Source of the DNA: Halomonas sp. SpR8
Lineage (GTDB): Bacteria; Pseudomonadota; Gammaproteobacteria; Pseudomonadales; Halomonadaceae
Length of the DNA: 64,000 bases
NCBI RefSeq assembly: GCF_031010195.1
Contig: NZ_JAUAMC010000010.1
Span: 62,001-126,000 of the forward strand
Direction: 5' to 3'
Shown one piece after another: positions 1-7,968 of the stretch (position 1 is its first letter; each line of letters begins with the position of its first letter). The translations under genes and the position numbers were made by a program. Below the pieces are notes generated by a model. The model did no database searches. It saw only the letters and a list, made by a program, of their open reading frames with translations, and was not told the DNA's origin.

Positions 1-1002
1 CAAGAGCGCGAAGACCTAAAGCGGCTTGCCAGTTACGAAGAGGGTACCGCAGGCGCCATCATGACCTCTGACTATGTCTCCATAGCCAGTGGCATGACGG
101 TGTCGCAAGCGATGATGCGGGTCCGTCAAACCGCGCCGGACGCGGAAACGGTCTACCAGCTGTATATCCTCGATAGTGACGGTCAACTGATCGGCACCAT
201 GTCACTGCGCCAACTGATGGTGGCGCGCCCCGGCGCCCTTGTCGATGACATTATGATCAAAGATGTTATCAGCGCTCGCGTGGATAAAGCTCAGGAAGAT
301 GTCGCGCGCATTGTCGCCAAGTACGATCTATTAGCCCTGCCGGTGATCGATGTCGAAGACCGTATGGTAGGGATCGTGACCCACGATGATGCCATGGACG
401 TAGCTGAATCCGAGGCCACCGAGGATTTCCACAAGGGGATGTCGATCGGCCAGTTGGAAGATGGTGTGAGCCGGGTGAAGCTTTGGAGTCTCTATCGTAA
501 ACGGGTGTTTTGGCTGGTACTGCTGGTATTTGCCAACCTGTTTTCGGGCGCCGGGATTGCCTATTTCGAAGAGACGATTGCGGCGCAAGTGGCCCTGGTA
601 TTCTTTCTACCGCTATTGATCGGTAGTGGTGGTAATGCTGGCGCCCAGGCCGCTACGTTGATGGTGCGTGGCATGGCAACGGGCGATGTAGGCGTCAAAG
701 ATTGGGGCAAATTACTGGGCCGCGAGCTGCTGGTGGCGGGGGCGTTGGGTATTACCATGGCCATTGCAGTCACGCCGATTGGCATCATGCGCGGAGGTGA
801 GGCGCTAGCGATGGTGGTTGCCTTGAGTATGGTCACCATCGTGCTGTTTGGTAGCCTGCTGGGGATGTGCCTGCCGTTTGTGCTCGAGCGTTTCAAAGTC
901 GATCCTGCTACAGCGTCGGCGCCGCTGGTGACCACGCTGATCGATGCCTCTGGGGTAGTGATTTATTTCAGTATTGCCACCGCATTTTTATCGGGTATGT
1001 AA
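1..1002 (+). CDS. mgtE: Magnesium transporter MgtE, 3' part (5' end outside window)
   Basis: The reading frame is open from base 1, so only the last 333 residues are present; the family is usually about 450 residues. The visible part starts inside the cytosolic CBS pair (YEEGTAGAIMTSDYV near the left edge, then IVTHDDAMDVAE). It continues through the connecting helix into the five-helix membrane domain, with VFFLPLLIGSGGNAGAQ as the conserved pore-helix signature. MgtE is a homodimeric inner-membrane Mg2+ channel gated by Mg2+ bound at the CBS/N domains (family knowledge). It ends 21 bp from the end of a convergent CDF exporter gene, so two divalent-cation transporters face each other tail to tail. 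The missing start prevents any statement about its regulation. Confidence 0.95.
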   Translation, partial: QEREDLKRLASYEEGTAGAIMTSDYVSIASGMTVSQAMMRVRQTAPDAETVYQLYILDSDGQLIGTMSLRQLMVARPGALVDDIMIKDVISARVDKAQEDVARIVAKYDLLALPVIDVEDRMVGIVTHDDAMDVAESEATEDFHKGMSIGQLEDGVSRVKLWSLYRKRVFWLVLLVFANLFSGAGIAYFEETIAAQVALVFFLPLLIGSGGNAGAQAATLMVRGMATGDVGVKDWGKLLGRELLVAGALGITMAIAVTPIGIMRGGEALAMVVALSMVTIVLFGSLLGMCLPFVLERFKVDPATASAPLVTTLIDASGVVIYFSIATAFLSGM

Positions 1003-1023
1003 GACCGCTTTTTTGTATAAAAC

Positions 1024-2217
1024 CTAGCGCATTGAGCTGCTGGCGGCGCGGGTGATGAACAGCACCTCGACATGGCCAAGCCACTCGATATCGCTAGCGA
1101 GCGCTTTTAGCTGGCTAGCGAGACACTGGGGTGGCTGGTTAACCGCGTCATCGATGATCAGCGAGACGGATACTTTGTCATCTAAATAGTGCAGCTGAAG
1201 CTCCTTCAAGGTGCGCCAAACAGGGTGCTTATACCAGCGTGCATCCAGGGCGGCTTCTACTTCTGGGCGCAGCGGCAGGCCGGGAAGGCGGCTGGGGTCG
1301 CCTGCACCGGCGTCGTCTTCGGGGTCAACGTGGAAGATCACATCGGTGAGCGCAGGAAATTCGTGACGCAGCCGGCGGCTGACTTCGTTACCAATTTCAT
1401 GGGCTTCCGAGACGGTAATTTTAGGCCCAACCACCACGTGAAGATCGACCATCACCCAGCCGGCCGATTGGCGCGTGCGCAGGTCGTGGACGCTATCTAC
1501 GCCGGGTACGCTGCATGCAACGTCATGCATTTGATCCTGTACATCTTCCGGCAGCGCGGTATCCACTAGTTCCCGGGCGGACTCCCACAACAAGTCCAAA
1601 CCAACCTTGCCGACCAATAAGCCGACGATGATGGCGGCCACGGCGTCCAGCCAACCCAAACCAAACTGGGCGCCCACCAATGCCACCAGCACCACGGCGG
1701 TAGATAGTGCATCGCTGCGCGAGTGCCAGGCGTTGGCTTCGAGTAATTTAGACCTTACCCGCTTGGCGACGCGCATGGTGTAGCGAAAAATCCACTCTTT
1801 GCTAAACAACGCAATCACGGTAATCACGATTGCCAGTGCGCCAGGGGCGTTAACGTCGGCACCACTAAACAGGCGATCCAGGCTCGACCAGGCAATCGCG
1901 CCAGCCACGAAAATCAGCACGCTACCCAGTAGCAGCGTGGTCAGAGTTTCTATGCGCCCATGCCCATAATGGTGGTCTTTATCGGGTTCCTGGCGCCCAT
2001 AGTGAATGGCCGCCAGAACAAAACCGTCGGTGACTAAATCAGACAGGGAGTGAATGCCATCGGCTATCAGTGCGGCGGAGCCAACCATAAAACCAATGGT
2101 GACTTTAACGATGCTCAGCAGGGCGTCCAACCACGCACCTATGTAGGTGACACGCTTGGCTTCCTGGCTAAGTCGCGCTTGGTCGTGAACCACTGGCGTT
2201 TCGATGGTCTGAGTCAT
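1024..2217 (-). CDS. Cation diffusion facilitator (CDF) divalent metal exporter
   Basis: A 397-residue inner-membrane metal/H+ antiporter of the FieF/MamM-like CDF family. N-terminal hydrophobic helices carry the metal site ADGIHSLSDLVTD (family D/HxxxD pattern). This is followed by the charged loop DKDHHYGHGRIETL, more helices and the cytoplasmic ferredoxin-like domain (VPGVDSVHDLRTRQSAG, DLHVVV). A further stretch of about 100 residues follows the usual end of the family (roughly from DPEDDAGAGDP) and resembles nothing I recognise. I place the start at the ATG at 2217 because AAGG lies 5 nt upstream; an in-frame ATG at 2268 lacks this support. Transported ion (Fe, Zn, Mn, Cd, Co) cannot be read from sequence. 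It converges on mgtE. Confidence 0.9.
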   Translation of the reverse strand: MTQTIETPVVHDQARLSQEAKRVTYIGAWLDALLSIVKVTIGFMVGSAALIADGIHSLSDLVTDGFVLAAIHYGRQEPDKDHHYGHGRIETLTTLLLGSVLIFVAGAIAWSSLDRLFSGADVNAPGALAIVITVIALFSKEWIFRYTMRVAKRVRSKLLEANAWHSRSDALSTAVVLVALVGAQFGLGWLDAVAAIIVGLLVGKVGLDLLWESARELVDTALPEDVQDQMHDVACSVPGVDSVHDLRTRQSAGWVMVDLHVVVGPKITVSEAHEIGNEVSRRLRHEFPALTDVIFHVDPEDDAGAGDPSRLPGLPLRPEVEAALDARWYKHPVWRTLKELQLHYLDDKVSVSLIIDDAVNQPPQCLASQLKALASDIEWLGHVEVLFITRAASSSMR

Positions 2218-2308
2218 GGGTACCTTGCAAGGGCGCACGCTTTTAATAGACGACCTATTGTAGCGCACTCCTTATGCTCCTCTACAGTCTTGACTGTTCT
2301 TCGTCAAA

Positions 2309-2357
2309 GCAATGGCGGACAATGAATTAGCGGATGTGTATCCTTTAGCGCCATTGC
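2309..2357. repeat. Inverted repeat upstream of uppP
   Basis: GCAATGGCG (2309-2317) is answered by CGCCATTGC (2349-2357): nine perfect pairs separated by 31 nt, 36 bp before the uppP start. It could form a leader hairpin or be an operator pair. No T-run follows, so it is not an intrinsic terminator. Confidence 0.4.
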
Positions 2358-2392
2358 AAACTATCAAATTGTTTCTATGCACAGGGTTTTTT

Positions 2393-3193
2393 ATGGATTG
2401 GCTCCAGGTGGTGGTGTTAGCGGTTGTTCAGGGAGTTTCAGAATTTTTGCCCGTTTCAAGCTCTGCTCACCTGATTTTGGTTCCCGTTCTGACAGATTGG
2501 CAAGATCAAGGCTTAGCTTTTGACGTGGCACTACACTTAGGCAGCCTCTCCGCGGTGATTATCTATTTCCGCCAGGAAATTTGGCAGATGGTGGTAAGCA
2601 GCTTGGCTGCAATCAGCGGTAAAGGGGTGAATGAAGACGCGCGGCTTGCCTTTTGGGTAACGCTGGCGACCATCCCCGTGGGGGTTGTTGGCTTGCTGCT
2701 GCACGACGTTATTTCTGGCTATATGCGTTCTACATTGATTATCGGCGTTAGCTTAATTGGTTTCGGTCTATTGTTAGGCTACGCCGACTGGCGCAAACGG
2801 GGAACGCGCAGCGAATACCAGTTGCGATTAAAGGATGTGCTGATTATTGGTGGTGCTCAAGCATTGGCGCTGATTCCCGGCACGTCGCGCTCGGGGATTA
2901 CCATTACGGCGGCGCTCATGGTCGGGATGAGCCGAGAAGGGGCTTCGCGCTTCTCTTTCTTGTTATCGATTCCGGTGATTGTGCTGGCCGGTGGTTTGGA
3001 AGCCATAGGCCTTTTTAATGCGCCGCAGTCGGTCGACTGGGCCGCGATGCTATTGGGTACGCTACTGTCAGGGGTAAGTGCGTATTTATGTATTCACTAC
3101 TTCCTGGTGATTATAAAAAAATTAGGCATGCAGCCCTTTGTGATTTATCGCGTGCTGTTTGGCGCCTGGCTGCTGTGGTTCTTTCATTTTTAA
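2393..3193 (+). CDS. uppP: Undecaprenyl-diphosphatase UppP (BacA)
   Basis: A 266-residue polytopic membrane enzyme that dephosphorylates undecaprenyl diphosphate to recycle the lipid carrier of peptidoglycan and O-antigen synthesis; overexpression confers bacitracin resistance in other bacteria. Both family signatures are visible: VSEFLPVSSSAHLIL near the N terminus (catalytic Glu and Ser, here VQGVSEFLP) and IPGTSRSGITITAALM in the C-terminal half. I take the ATG at 2393 because the signature then sits at the usual distance from the N terminus, the length matches the family (about 270), and AGGG lies upstream. An in-frame start at 2312 would add 27 hydrophilic residues. Intact. The downstream gene apbE begins 41 bp later on the same strand and may be cotranscribed. 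Confidence 0.95.
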   Translation: MDWLQVVVLAVVQGVSEFLPVSSSAHLILVPVLTDWQDQGLAFDVALHLGSLSAVIIYFRQEIWQMVVSSLAAISGKGVNEDARLAFWVTLATIPVGVVGLLLHDVISGYMRSTLIIGVSLIGFGLLLGYADWRKRGTRSEYQLRLKDVLIIGGAQALALIPGTSRSGITITAALMVGMSREGASRFSFLLSIPVIVLAGGLEAIGLFNAPQSVDWAAMLLGTLLSGVSAYLCIHYFLVIIKKLGMQPFVIYRVLFGAWLLWFFHF

Positions 3194-3234
3194 GAGCTCC
3201 GCTTTTAAGGGCTTCATTTTTAGGCAAGGCAACG

Positions 3235-4494
3235 ATGAAAAAAATGATCGGTAAATTGCGTCATGGGCGCACGGCAAGGTGGGGGCGTGCTCTAGTCGTG
3301 ATGGGCTCGCTGGTGGGGGCTGTGATGGGGATGACAGGCTGCTCAGAGAGCGATCGCCCGTTGGAACCACCGGTACGCTTTGAAGGAGATATTTTTGGTA
3401 CCTTCTATCAGGTGACCATTATGGATCCGCTTACACAAGGCGAGTCCCTTGACCTGGAGGCGGGTTTCAAAGCAGAGCTGGAAGATGTTGATCAAGCGAT
3501 GTCGACTTACCGGGATGATTCTGAGCTTATCGCGTTTAACGAGGCTCCGTTAGAGGAGTGGCAACCGCTCTCTAACGAACTTATTGAGGTGTTGGCGATT
3601 AGTCAGTCGGTGGCTGAAGCCAGTCACGGTGCCTTTGATATCACGGTGGGGGATCTGGTTAATCTATGGAGCTTTGGCCCTGGTGCACGGCCTGAAGAGG
3701 TGCCCGCTGATGATGTCCTGGCCGAGCAGCTTGCCCAGGTAGGCTTTGATGCAGTGGAGGTCGATACGCAAAATATGCAGGCACGGCGTACCCGCGATGT
3801 GTTTGTCGATCTTTCCGGCGTGGCAAAAGGCCATGCCACCGACCGGGTGGCGGCTTATTTAGATCAGCAAGGCATTGAGCACTATTTGGTCAATTTGGGT
3901 GGCGACCTGATCGCCCGCGGCCTGCGTGATGAAGAAGAGCAGACGCCCTGGCGCATTGGCATTGAAGTGCCTGAAGATGGCCAGCAGCGGGCACAGCATA
4001 TTATTCCGCTGGAGAGTATGTCGGTGGCCACGTCGGGCGATTACCGACACTATTTTGAAGTCGACGGTAAGCGTTTCTCGCATACCATTGACCCGCGTAC
4101 CGGGCGTCCAGTAACCCATCAAGTAGCGTCAACGTCTGTTTTCCACCCTTCCAACGCTTGGGCGGATGCCTGGGCGACGGCGTTGCTGGTCGTCGGCGAG
4201 CAAGATGCTATGCAGATGGCCATTGAGAATAATCTCAAGGCGCTCCTGCTGGTACGCGAAGGCGACCATTGGCGCAGCGTAGCGAGCCCTGAATTTGTAA
4301 ATTATTTTGGTGAAGCGCTGGTTGAGGAGTTGGGCATTGATCAACTGCCAGGTTCTCAATTAACAGGTTCTCCATTACCAGGCTCTCCATTACCAGGCTC
4401 TCCATTACCAGGCTCTCCATTACCAGGCTCTCCATTACCAGCCTCGTCTCTGCAAACGAGCATGCCCGGCGAACAACCCGTAACAGGTGAATAA
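3235..4494 (+). CDS. apbE: FAD:protein FMN transferase ApbE, lipoprotein
   Basis: A 419-residue lipoprotein that attaches FMN from FAD to Thr/Ser of target flavoproteins such as NqrB/NqrC/RnfG. A signal peptide ends in a lipobox with Cys36 (GMTGC). ApbE motifs in order are GTFYQVTI, MSTYRDDSELIAFN, FDITVGDLVNLW, VDLSGVAKGHATDR, YLVNLGGDLIARG and ATSGDYRHYF, then HTIDPRTGRPV at the metal/FAD site. The ATG at 3235 has AAGG upstream and gives a proper signal peptide; an in-frame upstream start at 3088 would lie inside uppP. The last 50 residues are outside the normal family and contain a PLPGS repeat encoded by a 15-bp tandem repeat. Unusually, apbE is not beside nqr or rnf genes here. It ends 1 bp before glmU, so coupling is likely. 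Confidence 0.92.
   Translation: MKKMIGKLRHGRTARWGRALVVMGSLVGAVMGMTGCSESDRPLEPPVRFEGDIFGTFYQVTIMDPLTQGESLDLEAGFKAELEDVDQAMSTYRDDSELIAFNEAPLEEWQPLSNELIEVLAISQSVAEASHGAFDITVGDLVNLWSFGPGARPEEVPADDVLAEQLAQVGFDAVEVDTQNMQARRTRDVFVDLSGVAKGHATDRVAAYLDQQGIEHYLVNLGGDLIARGLRDEEEQTPWRIGIEVPEDGQQRAQHIIPLESMSVATSGDYRHYFEVDGKRFSHTIDPRTGRPVTHQVASTSVFHPSNAWADAWATALLVVGEQDAMQMAIENNLKALLLVREGDHWRSVASPEFVNYFGEALVEELGIDQLPGSQLTGSPLPGSPLPGSPLPGSPLPGSPLPASSLQTSMPGEQPVTGE
4351..4440 (+). repeat. In-frame 15-bp tandem repeat (6 units) in apbE
   Basis: Six head-to-tail 15-mers lie between 4351 and 4440. The last four (4381-4440) are identical, GGCTCTCCATTACCA. The first two differ slightly (4351-4365 GGTTCTCAATTAACA; 4366-4380 GGTTCTCCATTACCA). 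Each unit encodes GSPLP, so copy-number change alters tail length without a frameshift. The identical units at the 3' side and decayed units at the 5' side fit expansion by replication slippage. Confidence 0.95.
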
Positions 4495-4495
4495 T

Positions 4496-5866
4496 ATGCA
4501 AGAACTGGATATCGTCATTCTCGCAGCGGGTAAAGGAACCCGCATGCGTTCGCAAACCCCCAAAGTATTGCACACCTTGGCGGGCAAGCCGATGGTACAG
4601 CACGTGCTGGAGACCGCTTCAGGCTTGCGCCCAGACCGCACCCATGTGGTTATTGGCCATGGCGCAGAACAGCTGCGTGAAGCGCTGGCTGAAAGTGGAG
4701 TGAACTTTGCCATTCAGACCGAGCAGAAAGGCACCGGGCACGCGGTGGCCCAAGCGCTTGAGCATCTGGGGAACGGCAAGGTCGCGATCCTTTACGGCGA
4801 TGTACCGCTGTTACAGCGCGAATCGTTGCGCGAGCTGTTATCCCATGTGGATGAGCAACATATGGGGCTGCTGACGGTAACCCTTGATAACCCCACGGGC
4901 TATGGCCGGATTGTGCGCAACGACGCTGGTGATGCAGTAGCGATTGTTGAGCAAAAAGATGCCAACAGCGCTCAGCTTGCCATTACCGAGTGCAATACCG
5001 GCATTATGGCCATGACCAGCGCCCAGCTTAAGCGCTGGCTACCGCAGCTTTCCGCTGAAAATGCTCAGGGCGAGTACTATCTGACCGACGTCATTGCCAT
5101 GGCGGCGGAGGAGGGAATTAAGGTATGTACCGCCCAGCCATCTACCGCCGTTGAGGTAGAAGGTGTGAACAATCGAGCGCAAATGGCTCGCCTTGAGCGC
5201 GCTTATCAACAGCAGCTAGCCGATAAACTGATGGAGCAGGGCGTCGCTCTTGCCGACCCTGCACGGCTCGATGTACGCGGGCGCTTAAGCTGTGGTCACG
5301 ATGTATTTATCGATGTCGGCTGTGTGTTTGAAGGTGATGTTGAGCTAGGCGAAGGCGTGCGTATCGGCCCTTATTGCGTCATTAAAAATAGCACCATTGG
5401 GGCAGAAAGCGTGGTAGATACCCATAGCGTAATAGACGGCACGGTGGCAGCAGGTCTTAACCAGATTGGCCCGTTTGCGCGACTACGTCCGGGTACGCGG
5501 TTGGCGATAAAAGCCAAGGTGGGTAATTTTGTCGAAACCAAAAACGCCGATGTGGGCGAAGGTAGCAAAATTAATCACCTAAGCTACGTTGGCGATGCAC
5601 GCTTAGGGCGAGATGTGAACGTGGGTGCTGGCACGATTACCTGTAATTACGATGGTGCCAATAAGCACCTGACTGAAATTGGTGATAATGCCTTCATCGG
5701 CTCTAACACCGCTCTGGTAGCTCCCGTTACGGTAGGTAAAGGTGCCACCGTAGGTGCCGGTTCTACGATTGCTAAAGATGTCACTGACTACGCCCTGGCG
5801 GTGACACGTGGTCGCCAGCTAGAAAAAATTGATTGGCTGCGGCCCAGCAAACGCTCAAAAGTGTAA
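4496..5866 (+). CDS. glmU: Bifunctional UDP-GlcNAc pyrophosphorylase / glucosamine-1-P acetyltransferase GlmU
   Basis: A 456-residue cytosolic trimer that makes UDP-GlcNAc from glucosamine-1-phosphate in two steps, for peptidoglycan and LPS. The N-terminal uridyltransferase domain opens with ILAAGKGTRMRSQTPKVLH and carries YGDVPLL (Mg2+ Asp). The C-terminal left-handed beta-helix acetyltransferase domain has hexapeptide repeats, KVGNFVETKNA and HLSYVGDA. The start is the ATG at 4496, preceded by AGGTGA at 5-nt spacing; a GTG at 4487 in the same frame overlaps apbE and lacks a ribosome binding site. It begins right after the apbE stop and precedes glmS by 118 bp. The glmU-glmS pairing, the two dedicated enzymes flanking GlmM, is conserved in gammaproteobacteria. 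Confidence 0.97.
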   Translation: MQELDIVILAAGKGTRMRSQTPKVLHTLAGKPMVQHVLETASGLRPDRTHVVIGHGAEQLREALAESGVNFAIQTEQKGTGHAVAQALEHLGNGKVAILYGDVPLLQRESLRELLSHVDEQHMGLLTVTLDNPTGYGRIVRNDAGDAVAIVEQKDANSAQLAITECNTGIMAMTSAQLKRWLPQLSAENAQGEYYLTDVIAMAAEEGIKVCTAQPSTAVEVEGVNNRAQMARLERAYQQQLADKLMEQGVALADPARLDVRGRLSCGHDVFIDVGCVFEGDVELGEGVRIGPYCVIKNSTIGAESVVDTHSVIDGTVAAGLNQIGPFARLRPGTRLAIKAKVGNFVETKNADVGEGSKINHLSYVGDARLGRDVNVGAGTITCNYDGANKHLTEIGDNAFIGSNTALVAPVTVGKGATVGAGSTIAKDVTDYALAVTRGRQLEKIDWLRPSKRSKV

Positions 5867-5984
5867 TGCTAAGAATTATTGAAAAGGTGTATTCATATTT
5901 TGTTGGTGCCGATTTACCGTTTTGCCAATGCTTGGTTGATCAGGCGTAGTAAGAAACACTAGTTAGTAACTCAGGAGAGTTGTT

Positions 5985-7811
5985 ATGTGTGGCATCGTGG
6001 CCGCCGTTGCCCAGCGCAACGTCCAAGAAATTCTGTTAGAAGGACTGAAACGCCTGGAGTATCGCGGCTACGATTCGGCCGGTATGACAGTGTTCAGTGA
6101 CGGCGTACTAACTCGCCACCGGGCGCTTGGCAAAGTCGCGGCGTTGGCGGCACAGCTGGAGGCCTCTGCACTACCGGGTTTTTCGGGTATCGCTCACACC
6201 CGCTGGGCCACTCACGGCAAACCCTCTGAGGCCAATGCCCATCCGCACCACAGTCGTGATCAGGTGGCCGTTGTCCATAACGGTATTATTGAGAACTACG
6301 AGCACATAAAAGATAGCTTGCAGCATAATGGTTACGCGTTCAGCTCCGAAACCGACACCGAGGTGATCGCTCACTTACTCGCTGAGAAGCTGAACGGTGG
6401 GCTTACTCTGTTTGCTGCTACACAGCAGATCGTTAACGGCTTAGGCGGTGCCTACGCGCTGGGGATAATGAGTGCTCAAGAGCCCGGCGTGGTGGTCGGT
6501 GCTCGCCAGGGCAGCCCGCTGGTCGTCGGTGTAGGTATTAACGAAGCCTTTTTAGCCTCCGATCCGCTGGCGCTGCTACCGGTAACAGATCGCTTTATTT
6601 ACCTTGAAGAGGGCGATCTGGTCGAGCTGCGCGAGCAAGGTGCGATTCGCATTGTTGATCATCGTGGTAACGACGTTGAGCGTCCTATTCATACCTTTGA
6701 ACACGGCGATGGTGCGGCGAGTAAAGGCGAATATCGCCACTATATGCTCAAGGAGATTTTTGAGCAGCCGAAAGTTATTGAGGCAGCACTAGAAGGCCGC
6801 TTAAGCGCCCAGAGCGTGTTAGTGGAGAGCTTTGGCCCAGAGGCTCAGGCGCTTTTCCAACGCACTCGGCAAGTGCATATTATCGCCTGTGGCACCAGCT
6901 ACCATGCAGGGCTGGTGGCGCGATACTGGCTAGAGCGTTACGCAGGCGTACCGGTGCAGGTTGAGGTTGCCTCTGAATATCGCTATCGCCATCCGGTGGT
7001 GCCTGAAGGCACGCTCTTTGTCAGTCTCTCTCAGTCGGGTGAAACCGCCGATACGCTGGCCGCGCTACGCTTTGCGAAAACGCTGAACTATGTGGGATCG
7101 CTGGCGATCTGCAACGTGCCGGGGAGTTCGCTGGTCCGTGAGTCGGATATTACTCTAATGACCCGCGCAGGCCCCGAAATTGGTGTCGCCTCCACCAAAG
7201 CCTTTACCACTCAGTTGGTAGCGCTAATGCTGCTAACGCTATCCGTGAGTAAAGCCAAAGGCCACGCCGAATACCCAGATATCATTGCCGCGCTGCGCAC
7301 GCTGCCTGAGGTGTGTCAGCGAGTGCTGGCGCTGGATAGCCAGATTGAAACGCTTTCCCAAGCATTTGCTGAAAAACAGCACGCGCTGTTTCTGGGGCGC
7401 GGTGCCCACTACCCGATTGCCCTGGAAGGGGCGCTTAAGCTTAAAGAGATCTCCTATATCCACGCCGAGGCCTATCCTGCCGGAGAACTAAAGCACGGTC
7501 CGCTGGCGCTGGTGGATAGCGAAATGCCGGTGATTTCGGTCGCACCCAACGATGATCTACTTGAAAAGCTGAAATCTAACCTTCAGGAAGTCCGCGCCCG
7601 CGGCGGCCAGTTGTTTGTGTTTGCTGATGAGAGTGTGGGTATCGATGCTCAGGAGGATATTCGCGTACTGACCCTGCCTCACGTTCACGAAGCGCTGGCA
7701 CCGCTGCTGTATACGCTGCCGCTTCAGCTATTGAGTTACCACGTGGCGGTGCTGAAAGGCACCGATGTTGACCAGCCGCGCAATTTGGCCAAAAGCGTGA
7801 CGGTGGAGTAA
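5985..7811 (+). CDS. glmS: Glutamine-fructose-6-phosphate aminotransferase GlmS
   Basis: A 608-residue cytosolic enzyme that forms glucosamine-6-phosphate from fructose-6-phosphate and glutamine, the committed step of amino-sugar synthesis. The class II glutaminase domain begins with the nucleophile Cys2 (MCGIVAAVAQ) and has EYRGYDSAG, HTRWATHGKPSE and HNGIIENY. Two SIS isomerase domains follow (ACGTSYHAG, SQSGETADT, LGRGAHYPIALEGALKLKE). It ends DQPRNLAKSVTVE as expected. The start ATG at 5985 has AGGAGA upstream and cannot shift, because Cys must follow Met. Length is normal. I see no glmS ribozyme or convincing sRNA target in the 118-bp leader. No clear terminator follows. Confidence 0.97.
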   Translation: MCGIVAAVAQRNVQEILLEGLKRLEYRGYDSAGMTVFSDGVLTRHRALGKVAALAAQLEASALPGFSGIAHTRWATHGKPSEANAHPHHSRDQVAVVHNGIIENYEHIKDSLQHNGYAFSSETDTEVIAHLLAEKLNGGLTLFAATQQIVNGLGGAYALGIMSAQEPGVVVGARQGSPLVVGVGINEAFLASDPLALLPVTDRFIYLEEGDLVELREQGAIRIVDHRGNDVERPIHTFEHGDGAASKGEYRHYMLKEIFEQPKVIEAALEGRLSAQSVLVESFGPEAQALFQRTRQVHIIACGTSYHAGLVARYWLERYAGVPVQVEVASEYRYRHPVVPEGTLFVSLSQSGETADTLAALRFAKTLNYVGSLAICNVPGSSLVRESDITLMTRAGPEIGVASTKAFTTQLVALMLLTLSVSKAKGHAEYPDIIAALRTLPEVCQRVLALDSQIETLSQAFAEKQHALFLGRGAHYPIALEGALKLKEISYIHAEAYPAGELKHGPLALVDSEMPVISVAPNDDLLEKLKSNLQEVRARGGQLFVFADESVGIDAQEDIRVLTLPHVHEALAPLLYTLPLQLLSYHVAVLKGTDVDQPRNLAKSVTVE

Positions 7812-7968
7812 TTAACGCGTTTACGCTTCAGCACGATTGAGCTCATAAAATTACTTTACAAGGTGCGGCAATAAGTCGCATCTTATGCGCAGCCGTTGCG
7901 TTGCAGCATGTCATTAGGGTGCTTATGATCGTGGCGGTCTTTCACTTCTCTGCCAGGATGACTCCATT

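Noticed and set aside
4351..4440. CRISPR-like regular repeats
   Set aside because: Units are contiguous without spacers and in frame in apbE, so this is a coding minisatellite.
4235..4603. Minus-strand frame with a MESLV repeat
   Set aside because: It is the antisense reading of the apbE tandem repeat and the start of glmU; no independent support.
7860..7884. Hairpin AAGGTGCG/CGCATCTT as glmS terminator
   Set aside because: Contains a G-T wobble, a 9-nt loop and no T-run; too weak to call.
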